Origin: Alisma plantago-aquatica
Taxonomy: Eukaryota > Streptophyta > Magnoliopsida > Alismatales > Alismataceae
Direction: 5' to 3'
DNA length: 64,000 bases
NCBI GenBank assembly: GCA_963693085.1
Contig: OY856409.1
Location: forward strand, 1,536,983,072-1,537,047,071
Under the pieces are notes generated by a model. It did not search any database, was not told the DNA's origin, and worked only from the letters and a program-made list of their open reading frames with translations. Positions 1 through 11,837 of the stretch are shown one piece after another. A program made the translations under genes and the position numbers. Within the stretch, counting starts at the first letter, position 1. Every line of letters begins with the position of its first letter.

Positions 1-1661
1 ACTACTACCCCTGGTGTTGCTGCTGCATGTACTGCTCACCCTCAGACTGGTTCCTTCGTCTTCATTGTCCACCTAAAAAGTTGAAATCTACGGGGTGAGA
101 CAATTTTAAATAATTGTCCCAGTGAGAGTTATAACTCTCCGCCAGAAGCTTTGTTATAGCAAATAAAGAATAACATAAGCAAAGTAACTTTAATCATTCA
201 ACAACAAGTTTGATATTTAAGTAAAACAACTTCTACTAAAGCAATCACTTCATTAAGGAATATGAAGAACTTGTATACTAGATACTTGACCAGAATATTA
301 ATATAAACAGTGTAACATCAATCATTGTTTCTCATAGTTCAACCTAAGCAGATATGCTACGCAGTTGATTATGTTTTACAAACATTATTATACCCTGCGG
401 AGATGAGGTATACCGCTCATACTCCAACCGATCACTACTAAGTCACATCGGTATCATACATAGGTCATCAAAAGAGTCGGATTCTTATGACCTCATCTTC
501 CTCAGTCAGTGTGAGGATCAACATGCAGGACATCTTATGTCTCTGCTAAGATAGCTTTCCAGGGTATTCTGGCAACTTCGCTATCAGAGTCACAGTGGCA
601 TTCTGTACTCTCTTCGCCATCGAAAGATCTCTTGTTTATCTCTCATCAATGCGGCATTAAAGATTCCTTCGGGAGATTAGTGAAACATCACCCCGAAATA
701 AATATATAGTGAAGGGTTGATGGATTAAAGTACATCTTACATCAATTCCTACATTAGGACGTAAGGATATTCGCGTCCATAATCCCCCACATACTCAAAA
801 GTATGTGATCCAGGAGTTCCCTTAAGAAAACCTGTTTCACCATCATTTGGCTTCTGAAAATGATGGATCTATGATGAGGGCTCTACATGGTATGATTATA
901 CTTGATTATTTAGGTATATTTCAGCATTCTTTTAGCATCAAGCATGTTTCCAAGCATTTAACTATTAAAACACTGCTATAAAAGAAGAATACTAAATGTA
1001 TCAAGTTTAACTCACATCAGTTATCATATGAATATCAATTCTTAACTATTTCATTACTATGATTCAAGAATAGGGGTGTTCAAACCCTTGGATTATCATA
1101 AGTCATCTAATCAACATGACCTTGATGTGACTCATGGCTCTTACAGCCCATTAATCTCATATGTTGCCACTTACTTAGGCAACATAGCATATATCACTAT
1201 TCATAAAGCCTATATTATGTTGTCAGTGAATATGATATCATAACCCTTACCTGGCTATGATCATTCCCTTATACGAACCTGCATGGTCAATTCAACTGAT
1301 AATAATAAACAATTCATCTCTAGATCAACAATTTATAAAGTAGAGATAACCTTTCAATTCAAGGTTTGTACCATCATGCCTTTACTAAGGCCAGGTTCCT
1401 TTATTTAAAATCAATTAGGGTTATTCAATCCCTTTCATTATGGTTAGGAATAATGATTCCTCATCTCATACTTTAATCATGAAGATTCATGCTTAAAAGC
1501 ATAACCTGTAATTAGGGTTTATTGTACATTTCATCATATCACCTTCGATTAGGGTTTACTATTCACATTACATGTTATTGCCCTAGAATTAGGGTTTACG
1601 ATTCACTTCATAGTGAATAGAGCTCATAGCATCATCATGTGTGAAGATTATTATCATTGAT

Positions 1662-1771
1662 ACCTTCAAATTAGGTTAAGATTCATCAATTATCATAATT
1701 AGGGTTTCTATGATCTACCTTCAAATTAGGTTAAGATTCATCAATTATCATAATTAGGGTTTCTATGATCT
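1662..1771. repeat. 55-bp perfect tandem duplication
   Basis: Two back-to-back copies (1662-1716 and 1717-1771) of a 55-bp unit beginning ACCTTCAAATTAGGTTAAG and ending TTAGGGTTTCTATGATCT. It lies in the telobox-rich part of the minus family-A LTR. Confidence 0.9.
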
Positions 1772-2159
1772 CACTATGAAGGATCATACCCTAATCATGT
1801 GTATTCATTCATTTTGAAGATATTTTACTTGATTTTCATCCATATTAGGAGCCTTATCTCTCCTCTCACTAATAGATGATGTTTACATCACTCCATATTA
1901 GGTTAGGTCAAGTCAACTTTGATTAACATAAGTCAAGTCATCACCATTGTGGTCATTAGGGTTTGCTTGACCAAGGGGTGTTGTCTACTTGAACCCTTCA
2001 AGGGTACCTTAGTAACGTTCACCATTGAACACAACCTACATCAATCAACTCATTACTTGTTCCCTTATTGTCTTTAGGTATCATTAGGGTTTAGGTTAAT
2101 CAACCACTGAACCATCTAAGCCTTCAAAGCATTAAGCATTCTTAACCCTAAAAGTCCCC

Positions 2160-3370
2160 AAACGGTTTCACACTTCAACCTCCAAATGGTTTTGAAACCG
2201 TTTGGATGGGTTGACAGTTTGGTACCTTTGACCTTCAAGACCGCATGGACAAGATCAAACTCAAGACCGTTTTCCCTTAAACGGTCTTGAAACCGTTTGA
2301 TCATGTTGACCGTTTAGCCAAGGTTGACTTTGAAACCGTTTGAACAAATTAGCCTTGAAACCGCATGACCTTAAACGGTTTGGAAACAGCATGAGTCCAA
2401 ATGCTTTTGAAACCGTTTGGTCCCAAACGGTCTTGAGACCGTTTGCCCCCAAACGTTCTTGAGACCGTTTGGATTCAAACGGTCTTGAGACCGTTTGGTC
2501 CAAACATCTCAAAATCGCATGGACCTAAAAAGTGCATCAACACTTGCAATTGATTAGGGTTTTCAATGTTGAACCCTTCAATTGACCATGCCAAGGTTAA
2601 CCACTTATCAATTGAGCCAATTAGTTTTATCCTTAACCAATCTGACACTCAATTGACCCTCAATTGGTCACCAATTAGGGTTGGGATCAATTGAATTAGG
2701 GTTTATAATCGATCAACCATCAACATCCATCAACATGAGTCTAATTGAAGTTGAACCCATCAACTATCACCCAATTGGGCCATGACCTGACCCCAAACGG
2801 TCTTGGGATTGTTTGTACATCCTCCAAACGGTCTAGATACCGTTTGCCCAAAGTCACACTAAAAACTAAGTCAATTTGTCAAGGGTTGAACCCTAATTAG
2901 GTCACCAAATCAGCACTTTGATTGTTTCAACAACCTATGATGATTGGACCTTCAATTAATCAAATTCCTTTAACCCTAGACCTCCAAATGGTCTTAGGTG
3001 ATCACCAAACGGTCTTGAGACCGTTTGGGTGATCCCCAAATGGTTTTGAAACCGTTTGGGCCACTCAACCCAAACTTCAACATGATTGGTCCTTAAAATC
3101 AGCAATTGAACCCGATTAGGATTTAGGTGATTAAAGTGCCTTCAACTTGAGATTTACTTGCAATTAGATGATGATTCTTTGTAGGTGATTAATTCATAAT
3201 GTGTCCAGAAGACCCTCAAATGGTCAACGCTTGGTCAAACCTCCAAAACGATTTTGAAATCGTTTGAATCTAAACGGTCTTGCAAACCGCATGAATCCAA
3301 ACGATTTTGAAATCGTTTGGTTCCAAACGGTTTTGCAAACCGTTTAGACCAAAGGTGGGAGACCGTTTGA
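2160..3370. repeat. Array of AAACGGT quasi-palindromes (minus family-A LTR)
   Basis: A dispersed array of roughly 15-20 units close to AAACGGTCTTGAGACCGTTT. Each unit is self-complementary except for a central 4 bases, flanked by TTTGG/CCAAA and separated by 10-60 bp of unrelated AT-rich sequence. Several units have TTTGAAAC cores and some are reduced to one arm. Clear units lie at 2423-2505 and 3007-3055. Each arm carries AACGG, the core of plant MYB/MSA sites. Confidence 0.85.
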
Positions 3371-3847
3371 TAAAGTTACCTTGGTAATCATGCCCATCAT
3401 CTTCTACCTTGAGACTAAGGTCTGTTCTTCACAGTTTTGCTTGCAAGAGTGCAAGGGAGGATAGGGAAAAAGAAGAACAAGCAACTATCGCATAGAAAGA
3501 GAGATGCATAACAAAGCATTAGGGTTTAGAGTTTTAAAACCCGCCTTCAGGTCATTCCTAGAGCTCCAAGCTTCCAAGCTTTAATGGCGTCTTGAGCTCC
3601 ATAGGTCGTCCAAGGTATCTTCCTCAAGAATTGGTTGGAAGGGATGGCTAGAAAGAAGAACTAGATAAGAAATACTAGCAAACCAACCTTGCACCATGAT
3701 TTCCTCCACAAATCTAAGCTAGATGATGGTCAATCCTTACCTAGAACTGGTTGGCCGTCCTTCCTTGATCCAGAGCTCTGCTCTTAGTTGGTCCAAGTAG
3801 AAGATAAGTGAAGAGAGAAAGGGAAACGATCCCTTGGTTTGCAAAGA

Positions 3848-3862
3848 AAGGAACCTATATAC
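3848..3862 (-). promoter_or_regulatory. Putative TATA box of the minus family-A LTR
   Basis: The minus strand reads CAAAGTATATAGGTTCC about 700 bp inside the LTR. Downstream it is followed by pyrimidine-rich CTTTCTCTCTTC sequence, as expected for a transcript leader. The assignment rests on motif and position only. Confidence 0.4.
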
Positions 3863-4555
3863 TTTGGGTAAAACTTTAACATAAGGACAACTATTTTCTT
3901 GATTTCTCATCTAGGTCCCTCCCTTCCTTTAGGCACATCCCTTCTCATATGCTTAGGTAAAAACGCATCTTAAACCCAAGGTCTAAAGGCAAAGAAAGCC
4001 AACATCAATACTAAGTTGCACACATAGAAGGGTCTTTTTGCTTACAACTTGATTATTGTATTTTCAAGAATTATCCTTCTTATCTGATTATTCAAATGAA
4101 GATCCCTCTTCATCATTTTACTATAAATGATGTCAAGAGTCATAAAATATACTCTAGATGTTGTATTTTACAAGTTGCATCCTTGGTTTTGGGTAAATTG
4201 CACTTTACACCCAAAACTAGGGTTTAGAGCACAAGGATTGCTCCACAAGCTGCATCTTGATGCTCAAGCTTGGAGAATCCATCATACTTAACCATATTCA
4301 TTCTTATGATGTCTCATCATCAGAGGGACATCAAGACATGTGAAATTTGCAAGTTAACCCTTCTAATTGGGTAATTTGCACATTGGTCCCTGTATTACAA
4401 AACAATACTACAACATTGTTTAAAAAGGACAGAAATAGAAATATATGTTCCTAAGAAGCTTTAATTACATACCAGGAGACCATCACAAGCATATAATTAC
4501 ATAATTAAGCAAAACACCTTGGGTTAGCTCATAACCCAGGTCAGGGATGTTACAG

Positions 4556-5545
4556 GTTTCAAACCGTTTGAGGGGAAACAGTTTCACCAAACCACATGAG
4601 GCCAAACGGTTTCAAACCGTTTGGTGGTGTTGACCAGGGTTGACCATTTGGAGATCTGTTGAAAATGATCTAGGTTAATGACCCATCAATTATGATTGAT
4701 TAGTTCCAATTGGTTCATGAGTTGAAGGCCAATCAATCACCAAAACCCTAATCGGGTTAAGTGTTGATTTCTAATTTGATTAAGTTGGAAACTTGGGTTG
4801 ATTGACCCAAACGGTTTCAAGACCATTTTGGGATCACCCAAACGGTCTCAAGACTGTTTGGAGGTCACCCAAGACCGTTTGGAGGTCTAGGGTTGAGTAT
4901 GGTTAAGCAATTGAAGATCCAAAGATACTAAGTTAAAGTGTAATCAATTGCTGATTTGGTGATCAACCCAATGATCCAAACCCTAATTGGTTGACTTGAA
5001 TTTTGATGATGTCATGGGCAAACGGTCTCAAGACCGTTTGGAGGTCATCCAAATGACCTCAAGACCATTTGGGGTCAGGTCATGTACAATTTGGATGATG
5101 GTTCAATGGTTTCAAAGTAACTAATCCTACATTGATTAATGTTGAAGGATCATCGATTCCAAACCCTAATTCAATTGATTCAAACCCTAATTGATGATCA
5201 ATTGAGGGTCAATTGTGGGTCAAATCAGTTTAATGTTGACCTAATTAACTCAATTAAATCATGGTGATAGGTCCATTTGATGAGTGATAACATGATCACA
5301 ATCAATAAAGGAATCGATCTTGGAAATCCTAATTCAATCTGAATTGTTGAGACCATACTTGGTCCATGCGGTTTTGAGGAGGTTTGGACCAAACGGTATC
5401 AAGACCGTTTGAGTCCAAACGGTCTCAAGACCGTTTGGGACCAAAAGATCCCAAACCGGTTGAGTTCATGCGGTTTCAAAAAGGTACTTTACCAAATGGT
5501 TTCAAACCACTTGAACTTTGAAAGACCAAGACCGTTTGGAGCTCA
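4556..5545. repeat. Array of AAACGGT quasi-palindromes (plus family-A LTR)
   Basis: The counterpart of 2160-3370 in the inverted copy. Full units occur at about 4606-4622, 5020-5042, 5391-5410 and 5417-5438, with decayed arms between them. The array is interrupted at its left by the insertion boundary at 4554/4555. Confidence 0.85.
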
Positions 5546-6252
5546 AGTAGTCAAATTTGATTGAGGACTCAATTGGTTAATCCTTTTGGATACCTAATGT
5601 AATTGAGGACTCAATTGGTTAATCCACTTGGACACCTATTGTAATTGAAGATCCAATTGGTCAATTCATTTGGATACCCTATGTAATGGAGGTCCAATGT
5701 GATTGAATCTCTTGAGAATTAAGATGATGAATGATCCATTGATCCAATGATGATTAGTAATGATAATCGATGAAGGTACAAATGTTGAAACCCTAATAGT
5801 ACCTAAGTGATTAGTGCCAATTAAGGGATGAACCCTAATTGCTTATAGGAATAATGACTTGGTACACTATGTTAATCATAGTTGTATGTACTTGATTGAA
5901 GGGTTTATATGACCTAATCAAGTTGAGAAGATGATAGCATGAAATTCATACATGAATATGATTTATGTGGTGATTAAGGGTATGATCCTTAAGTAAAGAG
6001 ATCTTTAAACCCTAATCATGAACATAAATCCTAATTGAAAGGGCTACTGAACTCTAACACTAATTGAGGGAAATTCTAAATGAAACCCTAATCCAGTAAG
6101 GATGTAGCCCTAATCTAGGGTAATAATATGTGAAACTCTAATTTAGGGAAATGAGATGTAAAACCCTAATTGAGATGAATAGTGAATCTTTAATTATGGA
6201 ACATTGATGTGGTGATGTGATGTGAGAATCAAATTCAGGGTGATGTCATGTA

Positions 6253-6437
6253 ATGATATGTGAAACTCTAGTTGAGGGTGATTCCATGTGAAACCCTAGT
6301 TTAGGGTGATTCCATGTGAAACCCTAGTTGAGGGTGATTCCATGTGAAACCCTAGTTGAGGGTGACTCCATGTTAAACCCTAGTTGAGGGCGATTCCATG
6401 TGAAACCCTAGTTGAGGGTAATTCCATGAGAAACCCT
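6253..6437. repeat. 28-bp telobox tandem array, about 6.6 copies
   Basis: Head-to-tail units at 6253, 6281, 6309, 6337, 6365, 6393 and a partial one at 6421. The core is CCATGTGAAACCCTAGTTGA. Each unit carries AAACCCTA or a one-base variant, the plant telobox word. It is inside the plus family-A LTR and is not telomeric DNA. Confidence 0.9.
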
Positions 6438-9253
6438 GATTAAGAATTAACACCACATGAAGCCTTAATACTATGTTGTGATGAGAGGCCCTAAGAAGGG
6501 TGAAGGTATGTGAGACTCTAATGTGGAGTCATAATACATAAAGCCCTAATCCCGGGAAATATGACAATGAACCATAATCCTAATTTTAAGTAAGGATATA
6601 AGGAAACCCTAATGATGAGATAGAAGGAATTACTTTATAAAGGTGAAACATTTCATGTGGTTGACTATAAGAAACCTTATTGTAAGTGATGTCTCTATCA
6701 TTAGAAAAGTCCATATCATTATAGATAGTTGGATAATTCTAATGTGTGGCCTATGCATTATATGCTTAAGGTGAGAGTTTAGTGATGGAATGTATTAAGA
6801 GGGAAATACCTTAATACAAGATAAGTTGGTTAATTTAAGAGAGTCTGAAATGATGAGAAAGTGATACATCAAGATATGATAGTTATCACATTCAGCACTT
6901 CAAGGTTATATACCTTGATGCACTTCAAATCCAATATAATTGGGTAAGAAACATATGAAGTGTGTTTTGCAACTATTACAATGAAATGTAATGAGTTGAT
7001 GCACTTTGATAAATGTTAATTAGTGTACCTTGAGAATGGGGTTAAGCCAAATTGATGAGTATGATGTAGTCATACCATGATGAGGATGAGAAATGAACTC
7101 ATACCTTGAATTGATGATCATTAATGATATATGATGAGAGTAATGATCTTGATAATCATTTATGATATCTTTGAATGCCCCAGAGGTATGGAATAATGAA
7201 TTAAGGGTTCAACATATAATATAATCATGAAACCCTAATTAATGAGAAATGGGGAACCCTAACCCTAATTTGGGTAAAGGAAATGAAAAGCCCTATTTGA
7301 TAGTAAACCCTAATTCCTAGTAAAGGAAGAATGGTGTTACTATTGTGTCACATGATGTGATGAATAATTTGTATGACTGTCATCATGTCTAATAACCATG
7401 CAAGTATTAGGAGATGATGAATATAGCCAGGTTTGAGCTGTGACATTTATATAATAAATGTCGATTGGCCTTATGTGCCCTAATGTTGTTGTTGCTTAGT
7501 AAAAGTAGCAATGTGCATGGATTCTATGAGTCATATGAGTGAGTTGTTGTCTAGAAATAGGTGACAAGATATTTTGTGGCCTTAAGAACCATGTGTGATG
7601 CTTGTGTAACAAGTATCATGAATGCCTTGGTCAGATGACCTGAAGGTGATAGTTACCTAATAGATGGTAATGATGCCCAATGATGAGTTAAGGGTTTGAA
7701 TACCCAGAACCATATGATTATGGTGATGAGATTGTAAGGGATGAGAATTCCCAATATTAAAATGAGGGATTGAGTTCCCAATGTCTTTTAAAGACTGATA
7801 AGTAATTGATGAAAGTAATACATGTCTTTTATAGCATTGTTGTAATAATTCATGTTTGAGAACTTGGCTGATGCTAAAAGAATATGAAAATGTACTTAAT
7901 TAATCAAGTGAAATCTTTTCATGTAGAGCCCTGACCATAGATCCATCATCGTCAGTAATAAGGTGATGGTGAAACGGGTGTTCCGCGGAAAAACCCAGAA
8001 CACATATTTTGAATATGTGGGGGTAAATGGGCGAAAATATCCTTACGTCCGGTGAAGAGATTTGAGGGAAGGTAAACATCAAACCTCTCAATCCTTCATG
8101 TGTCGGGATGGATGTATCATAAATCTCCCGATGTTTGGGATAGATGTAACATTAATCTCCCAATGATATTTAATGTCGGGTCGAGGAGATAAACATTAAA
8201 TCTCTCGATGGCCGATGAGAGTGTAGTTGACGCTATAACTCTATAGAGAAGTTCCAGTATACCCTGGAAAGCTATTTTGAGCAGTTAACACATTCCTACT
8301 TGTTGTTCCTTACTGACCGGGATGTGAGAGGACATGGGAATCTGGCTCTTCCATAGACATATGTATGGTACCGATTTCAACTTCACAGCGGTCGGTTGGA
8401 GTATGAGCGGTATACCTCATTCCCTCAGGGCATAAGTATGTTTGTAAAATATAATCAGCCGTATAGCATGTTTGCTTAAGGATTTAATATGGAAATTCAT
8501 TGGCTGATGTTACATTTCTTTTATACATCTCTAGTTCATTGATGTTATTCATATCTGTTTGTATTCATTACAAGTAGTTGGATGAACTATGAGTCTACCA
8601 TGTGTAGATGCAATGTTCTCCTTGGGAAAGGAAATTACTTCACTTTGTTCATATAATGATTTATCTATTGTTAATTATATATAAATCCTTTTGCTCAGTT
8701 TATTTTAATAAATTGCTATAACAATGTTTTGGCGGAGAGTTATATCTCCCGCTGGGGAAATTTACAATTGTCTCACCCCCGTGGGATCCAACTTTTCAGG
8801 TGGACGCGGACAAAGAAGAAGAAATCCTATTGTAGGGAATAGACAGTAGCAGTAACAGCAGGGACAGCAGTGAGATCTCAGGTGGAGATACTGCCTGTCA
8901 AGTTATGTTGTTAGAAAGTCCTATGTATCGTCTCTGTACTCTCGGGTCCTCGGAGTTTATAGTTAGTGTTTTAATGAATCGTTTGAGATTTTGGCTTGAT
9001 GCCTCAAGATTCATATGCTGTCTGTATATAATATTTATAAGGCAGCTGATGTTGTAGTCTCTGAGAAGAGATGGTACATGTTATGTACATTTGAACCAGA
9101 ATGTAAATGTTATACAATGGTTCTTGATGTAAAAGATTTCCTATGTGTGGATCTCTTTGCAAAAAGTTTTAATTTTTAGTGATTTTTAGGAATCCGCTGC
9201 AAATGATTCACTTCCGCTTAAGTAAATCTTATTTTTGTGAATTGGATTCCACA

Positions 9254-9472
9254 GTCCACAACTGGGTTTGTGTAGAGGATAGTGATCAGATTCCCTATAC
9301 AAGTCTTGTTGATTAAAGGAAGGATCATGATTAGACATTATGATAACTTGACAAGCAATATCACAGAGATAATTACTTCATGGGTTGATAATGTGCTTTC
9401 CTTCTGGGGTAGGCTTACTCTTATCAAGTGTATTCTATTAGCGATTCCCACCCACAATTTGAACTCATGTGA
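9254..9472 (+). pseudogene. LINE reverse-transcriptase fragment, left part
   Basis: The translation of 9282-9470 contains LLIKGRI, followed by SWVDNVLSFWGRLTLIKCIL and AIPTH. This is the conserved post-catalytic stretch of plant L1-type LINE reverse transcriptases (family pattern: SW...LS-GR-TLIKSVL...P-Y). The fragment is cut on the left by the end of a family-A LTR at 9253 and on the right by a solo LTR at 9473. It resumes at 12773. The upstream RT domain must lie left of the window, and no intact ORF remains. Confidence 0.75.
9468..9472. repeat. Target-site duplication TGTGA (left) of family-B solo LTR
   Basis: TGTGA directly precedes the LTR terminus TGTTACGACC. The same five bases follow the LTR end at 12768-12772. 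Confidence 0.85.
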
Positions 9473-9845
9473 TGTTACGACCCCATCTGAGCTTAATTGG
9501 TAAACTAGGGTTTACCTAGACAATTGCAAAGATTAATTGGAATAATCATTCTTGAAATCTAATTAATGACGATAACACAATTAGGATGTTTTAACTATGA
9601 TAAGAAGTTTAAGTGTTTGTTTGCCTTGAGAATTAGGGTTTGAGAAACATAAACCCTAATCGGCCCAAAATAGGGTTTTAATGATACATGAATACAAAAT
9701 TTGATAAGTATAGTGTCTCAGTAAATGATTTTTAGTATTTTATGTGTAACTCTTATTTTCTTCAAATTTGGATATGATTTGGATATATAAAATGTGAACA
9801 ACATTGGTAAATATCAGAATTTTTGAAGAATGTTCTGACCTGTTT

Positions 9846-9872
9846 ATCGGTCGAGTTTCAAACTCGACCGAT
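9846..9872. repeat. Near-perfect 27-nt palindrome in family-B LTR
   Basis: Arm ATCGGTCGAGTTT and its exact reverse complement AAACTCGACCGAT are separated by a single base (13-bp stem). The same motif recurs as a second inverted pair 160 bp downstream. Confidence 0.95.
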
Positions 9873-10034
9873 CATATTTCCAGATTTATATAGCAGTGTG
9901 GTAATTGAATTTTATCTTTTTATTGGTATATTCAATTGATCTCAAATTTTAACTGTGCTTGAAAAACACAGTTTTAGACACTCTGTTAAATTGGCGTAAT
10001 TTTTGGATGACTTTTTATCTCTACAATGAGGGTG

Positions 10035-10068
10035 TCGGTCGAGTTATGTGCAGGACAAACTCGACCGA
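10035..10068. repeat. Second TCGGTCGAGTT inverted pair in family-B LTR
   Basis: Arms TCGGTCGAGTT (10035-10045) and AACTCGACCGA (10058-10068) are exact complements, with a 12-nt loop. This is the same motif as the 9846-9872 palindrome. It lies about 260-350 bp upstream of TATA-like words (TTATATGA near 10327; AATATAGAGAG near 10389). Confidence 0.95.
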
Positions 10069-10468
10069 ATCTGCTGCAGACTGCAATATAGCAGTACACT
10101 GTTCTATTTTTAATTATTTATTGGTAACTCTAAATGATCTCAAATTTTAACTCAAGCTTTATAGATCAATTATAAACAACATGCTAAATTTCCATAATTT
10201 TTGGAGAAGGTGTGATCTCTGAAATAAACGAATTACAGTAACTTTGTATAACTGAATATTCAGCCAATATAATAAAAATTGAGTGTTGGGTCAATATGCA
10301 ATTGACCCAAGCAGCTCAAATTGACTTATATGATCGACCACACACACACACAGCTCTCATTCTTCGTCATCCACCCCAGAGAAACGAAAATATAGAGAGA
10401 GAGGGAGAGTTAGGGCTTGAGTGGAGAAAGAGGAGGAATTGCTGACCTAGGGTTTTGCGGTCTGAGGA

Positions 10469-10487
10469 ATGGTGAAATCAAGTAAGT
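10469..10487 (+). promoter_or_regulatory. Conserved ATG followed by splice-donor-like GTAAGT in LTR leader
   Basis: ATGGTGAAATCA followed by a GTAAGTTT donor consensus (GT at 10482). The inverted family-B copy keeps the same arrangement (minus strand, GTAAGT complement at 29565-29570, with ATG just upstream). It may be a transcript-leader intron donor inside the LTR. No acceptor has been assigned. Confidence 0.4.
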
Positions 10488-11717
10488 TTGGATCCTTTGC
10501 ATAGACTTTTATGGTGAATCTTCTCTCTCATGTCAAGATTACGTCCATGCTCTGATTTGATCCAAGATTATGTCGAAATTCCCTCTTTTCTCACCCTTTC
10601 TTCATAATCCCTCATTTTCAAGGTTTCCTAGTTGAATAGAAGAAGAATTGGGAGATTTGCTAGGGATTTGATATGAGTTCGAGATCCCCTGAGTTGAGCT
10701 GTAGTTTTGAGGTGTTTTCACACCTTGGGGTGAGTGGGTTCTTCCTTTAAACAGTATAATACACGAAATTTGATTATAGCATCCAAATCCCTAATTGCTT
10801 GGTATGTGATTCTAAACCCTGAAATGTACGTTTAATTTAAGTTGTTGCAATTTGATATGATATGGATTCCTTCTCTGTTTGAATGACTCCTTGATGGTAG
10901 ATTCACATCAGAAACGTATACAACACACCCTAGAAAGAATGCTTTTCAGATTTATACCATATGATGTAATTAGGGTTTAACCTAATTGAGATATCTCTAG
11001 AGTTTCAACCTTATTGAAAAGGACTAGTAAACTTATAAGTGGTTAGGATGTACCTCATGGATTACCTTATTTGAATTTTATCCTTGGTGCATGATATCTC
11101 AGTGAATAGCATGGAAACCTAAATTTAGTTCAATTTCCATGGTTTCATACATATATCGATTGTATATGATTTGTTGAAAACAATCTTTATTTAGTGAATG
11201 CTTATATCCTATGAAATCCTTATGAGAGCCATGTGACAAGTGAATGAGGTAAATGAAAAGGTGAATGAGGCAAATGAAACCGTAAGGATAGGGTGTTCAA
11301 CGAATCATGTTATGGTGACATAAAAGGTCTCGATATGAGATGTGGTGATACTTAACTGTTGAATTGTATGTTTCTAGTGCATTTAACTTTATATGCTTGT
11401 TCTCTCTGAGTTGATATCTACATACTGCAGGGCTTCTTATATTTCAATACAGATCTCGTAAATTGCAGGTGATGAGATATGACATGCCCTAGAAAGGGAT
11501 GTTACTGAGACATGGTATATGTTGAATACATGAGCTATGATGTTTTATATGATATGATATGGCAGGCCGTGTGAGCCTTGTGAGAAATGCAAAATGATTT
11601 ATGATTTCTGTTTTACATGTATCTATAATATTAATGTTAGACTTAGGTGCCCTGAACACCGTAGAACCCCTTCGAGAGATCTGCTTCTTAGGGGTGAAAC
11701 TCGTGTTGCAACATTAA

Positions 11718-11837
11718 CCGTGCGGAGTCATGGTGGCACGAGGACAGAGAGGCAGTGTTCAACAATAATCCGTGCGGAGTCACGGTGGCACTGGAGAAAA
11801 TAGGGGTTATTGCAACAAGATCCGTGCGAAGTCATGG
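11718..11837 (+). repeat. Three direct repeats of CCGTGCGGAGTCAYGG, 52-bp period
   Basis: Copies start at 11718, 11770 and 11822. The middle one is itself an inverted pair (CCGTG...CACGG). The segment is GC-richer than the surrounding LTR. Confidence 0.85.

Larger units (their letters stand above)
1..4554 (-). mobile_element. Family-A Ty3/gypsy long LTR, minus copy (continues past left edge)
   Basis: Read on the minus strand, this begins at 4554 with TGTAACATCCCTGACCTGGG. The same opening is seen at the 3' LTR of the chromodomain gypsy element at 50193, and the match continues for about 450 bp (shared stretches such as GTGCAATTTACCCAAAAC). This identifies 4554 as the 5' terminus of an LTR running leftwards. 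Landmarks in order on the minus strand are a TATA-like AGTATATAGG near 3850-3860, a dense array of AAACGGT-type quasi-palindromes (about 3370-2160), many telobox-like AAACCCTAAT words, a GATCCATCAT/GGTGAAAC module (about 870-820), and a GGCGGAGAGTTATAACTC block (about 150). No coding region is visible. The LTR end is outside the window, so whether this is a solo LTR or part of an element cannot be told. Confidence 0.75.
4555..9253 (+). mobile_element. Family-A Ty3/gypsy long LTR, plus copy, 3' portion
   Basis: This stretch is the same LTR family as 1-4554 in the opposite direction. It repeats, in mirror order, the AAACGGT array (4555-5545), the telobox-rich middle, the GATCCATCATCGTCAG/GGTGAAACGGG module (about 7940-7980), GTCGGTTGGAGTATGAGCGG (about 8392) and GGCGGAGAGTTATATCTCCC (about 8731). 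The 3' terminus is taken at 9253 (GGATTCCACA). This mirrors the LTR start TGTAACATCC and abuts LINE sequence. The beginning of this LTR is missing here because the minus copy was inserted in its array; the rest should lie left of the window. Adding the parts suggests an intact LTR near 6 kb, unusually long for a gypsy LTR. No ORF of note. Confidence 0.7.

Noticed and set aside
1..9253. Subtelomeric or telomeric DNA because of many CCCTAA words
   Set aside because: Words are dispersed AAACCCTAAT teloboxes or a 28-bp minisatellite within LTRs, with no uninterrupted (TTTAGGG)n run.
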